In this document: positions 5,189-5,740 of the stretch, piece after piece
How positions within the stretch are numbered: position 1 is the first letter of the stretch
Layout: every line of letters starts with the position of its first letter
Assembly (NCBI GenBank): GCA_013812565.1
Contig: JACCTF010000824.1
Location: 1 to 5,740 of the forward strand
Length of the DNA stretch: 5,740 nt
Reading direction: 5' to 3'
DNA from: Pyrinomonadaceae bacterium
Lineage (GTDB): Bacteria > Acidobacteriota > Blastocatellia > Pyrinomonadales > Pyrinomonadaceae
Translations under genes and position numbers: made by a program
The notes under the pieces: generated by a model
What the model was told of the DNA's origin: nothing
The model's input: the letters and a program-made list of their open reading frames with translations, nothing else
The model's database searches: none

Positions 5189-5740
5189 ATGATGCGCCGT
5201 AGCATTTATATTTTGACGCTCAGCTTTATACTCTTGACTGGCTCAGCCCTGTGCATTACCCAGAAGCGTGCAAAGGAAAAGGAGCCGCGCAACGCAAGAA
5301 CGGGCGTTAAAGGCGAAGTGCGTTTGATAACCTTAGACCCCGGTCACTTTCACGCCGCGCTGGTCCAGAAGACGATGTACCCGGGTGTCTCACCCGTCGT
5401 CCACGTCTACGCCCCGCCGGGCGTGGATCTGAACGAACACCTCAAACGCATCGAGCTGTACAATACGCGCGCCGAGGGTGCGACCCGCTGGCAGGAGAAG
5501 CTCTATACCGCGCCCGACTTCCTAGGCAAGATGCTCTCAGCAAAGCCAGGCAACGTTGTCGTGCTCGCCGGTAACAACCGTAAGAAGATCGACTACATCC
5601 TTGCGAGTTTGAACGCAGGCATCAACGTTCTTTCTGACAAGCCAATGTGCATCGACCAAGCGGGTTTCGAGAAGTTAAAGCGGGCGTTCAAGATTGCGGA
5701 AGAGCGGGGCTTGCTGCTCTACGACATTATGACGGAGCGC
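5189..5740 (+). CDS. Secreted or anchored Gfo/Idh/MocA-like oxidoreductase, 3' truncated by the window
   Basis: Open reading frame of 184 codons with no stop before the edge. The N-terminus MMRRSIYIL leads into a hydrophobic segment at about 5-21, a Sec signal or anchor. Cys22 is preceded by SAL, which does not fit a lipobox. The domain starts at VRLITLDPGHFHAALVQ (44-60), where GHFHA takes the place of the glycine-rich loop. Then come VVVLAGNN (123-130) and the lysine motif LSDKPM (148-153, K151). The region YDIMTER (178-184) begins the next strand. This matches the Gfo/Idh/MocA group annotated as having a putative oxidoreductase C-terminal domain, but that domain lies beyond the window. ATG 5150 is in frame and would add 13 residues; 5189 or 5192 gives the better signal peptide. 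GC is about 56%. It follows the previous gene by 62 bp. Confidence 0.88.
   Translation, partial: MMRRSIYILTLSFILLTGSALCITQKRAKEKEPRNARTGVKGEVRLITLDPGHFHAALVQKTMYPGVSPVVHVYAPPGVDLNEHLKRIELYNTRAEGATRWQEKLYTAPDFLGKMLSAKPGNVVVLAGNNRKKIDYILASLNAGINVLSDKPMCIDQAGFEKLKRAFKIAEERGLLLYDIMTER

Noticed and set aside
1..5740. CRISPR array, tRNA, rRNA or insertion sequence
   Set aside because: No regularly spaced direct repeats, no tRNA-like or rRNA-like sequence and no transposase motifs were seen on either strand.

Overview
The window carries a same-strand cluster of five protein genes. In order they are a ROK-family transcriptional regulator, a Gfo/Idh/MocA-type oxidoreductase, a ThuA-domain protein, a second Gfo/Idh/MocA oxidoreductase, and the first 184 codons of a third oxidoreductase that runs off the right edge. 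This is the repertoire of a heterotrophic bacterium degrading sugars or glycosides. Most starts lack a clear Shine-Dalgarno sequence, and two oxidoreductases carry twin-arginine leaders. The ROK protein and the last gene look Acidobacteriota-like to me. The ThuA gene, and less clearly the gene after it, look Bacteroidota-like. The taxonomic reading is inference from protein style and composition only.

Layout. Positions 1-130 hold no convincing gene, but contain an 8-bp perfect hairpin at 22-41. A 30-codon open frame with a good Shine-Dalgarno (131-223) overlaps the start of the ROK gene (216-1430). The 222-bp gap at 1431-1652 is rich in symmetry. It holds a 12-bp palindrome just after the ROK stop and an 11-bp inverted repeat spanning 99 nt. 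Inside that repeat is an operator-like TATACAG/CTGTATA palindrome overlapping a weak promoter candidate. Next come the first oxidoreductase (1653-2789), a 70-bp gap, the ThuA-domain gene (2860-3702), a 26-bp gap, the second oxidoreductase (3729-5126), a 62-bp gap and the truncated third oxidoreductase (5189 to the edge).

How the genes may work together. All four enzymes have N-terminal export signals: Tat-like for the first two oxidoreductases, Sec-like or membrane-anchor-like for the ThuA protein and the last oxidoreductase. In Gfo/Idh/MocA enzymes, NAD(P) can be held tightly and the protein exported folded, as in Zymomonas glucose-fructose oxidoreductase. ThuA/ThuB-type pairs act on disaccharides through 3-keto intermediates. 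The simplest inference is an extracytoplasmic oxidise, cleave or rearrange, and reduce route for a sugar or glycoside, controlled by the ROK protein as a sugar-responsive repressor. The substrate cannot be read from the sequence.

The least explained signals are DNA-level. The ThuA gene has three perfect inverted repeats within about 230 bp. The arms of one of them recur, differently spaced, in the following oxidoreductase gene. The ThuA gene is also clearly poorer in GC (about 46% by hand count) than the last gene (about 56%), which suggests the cluster was assembled from parts of different origin.
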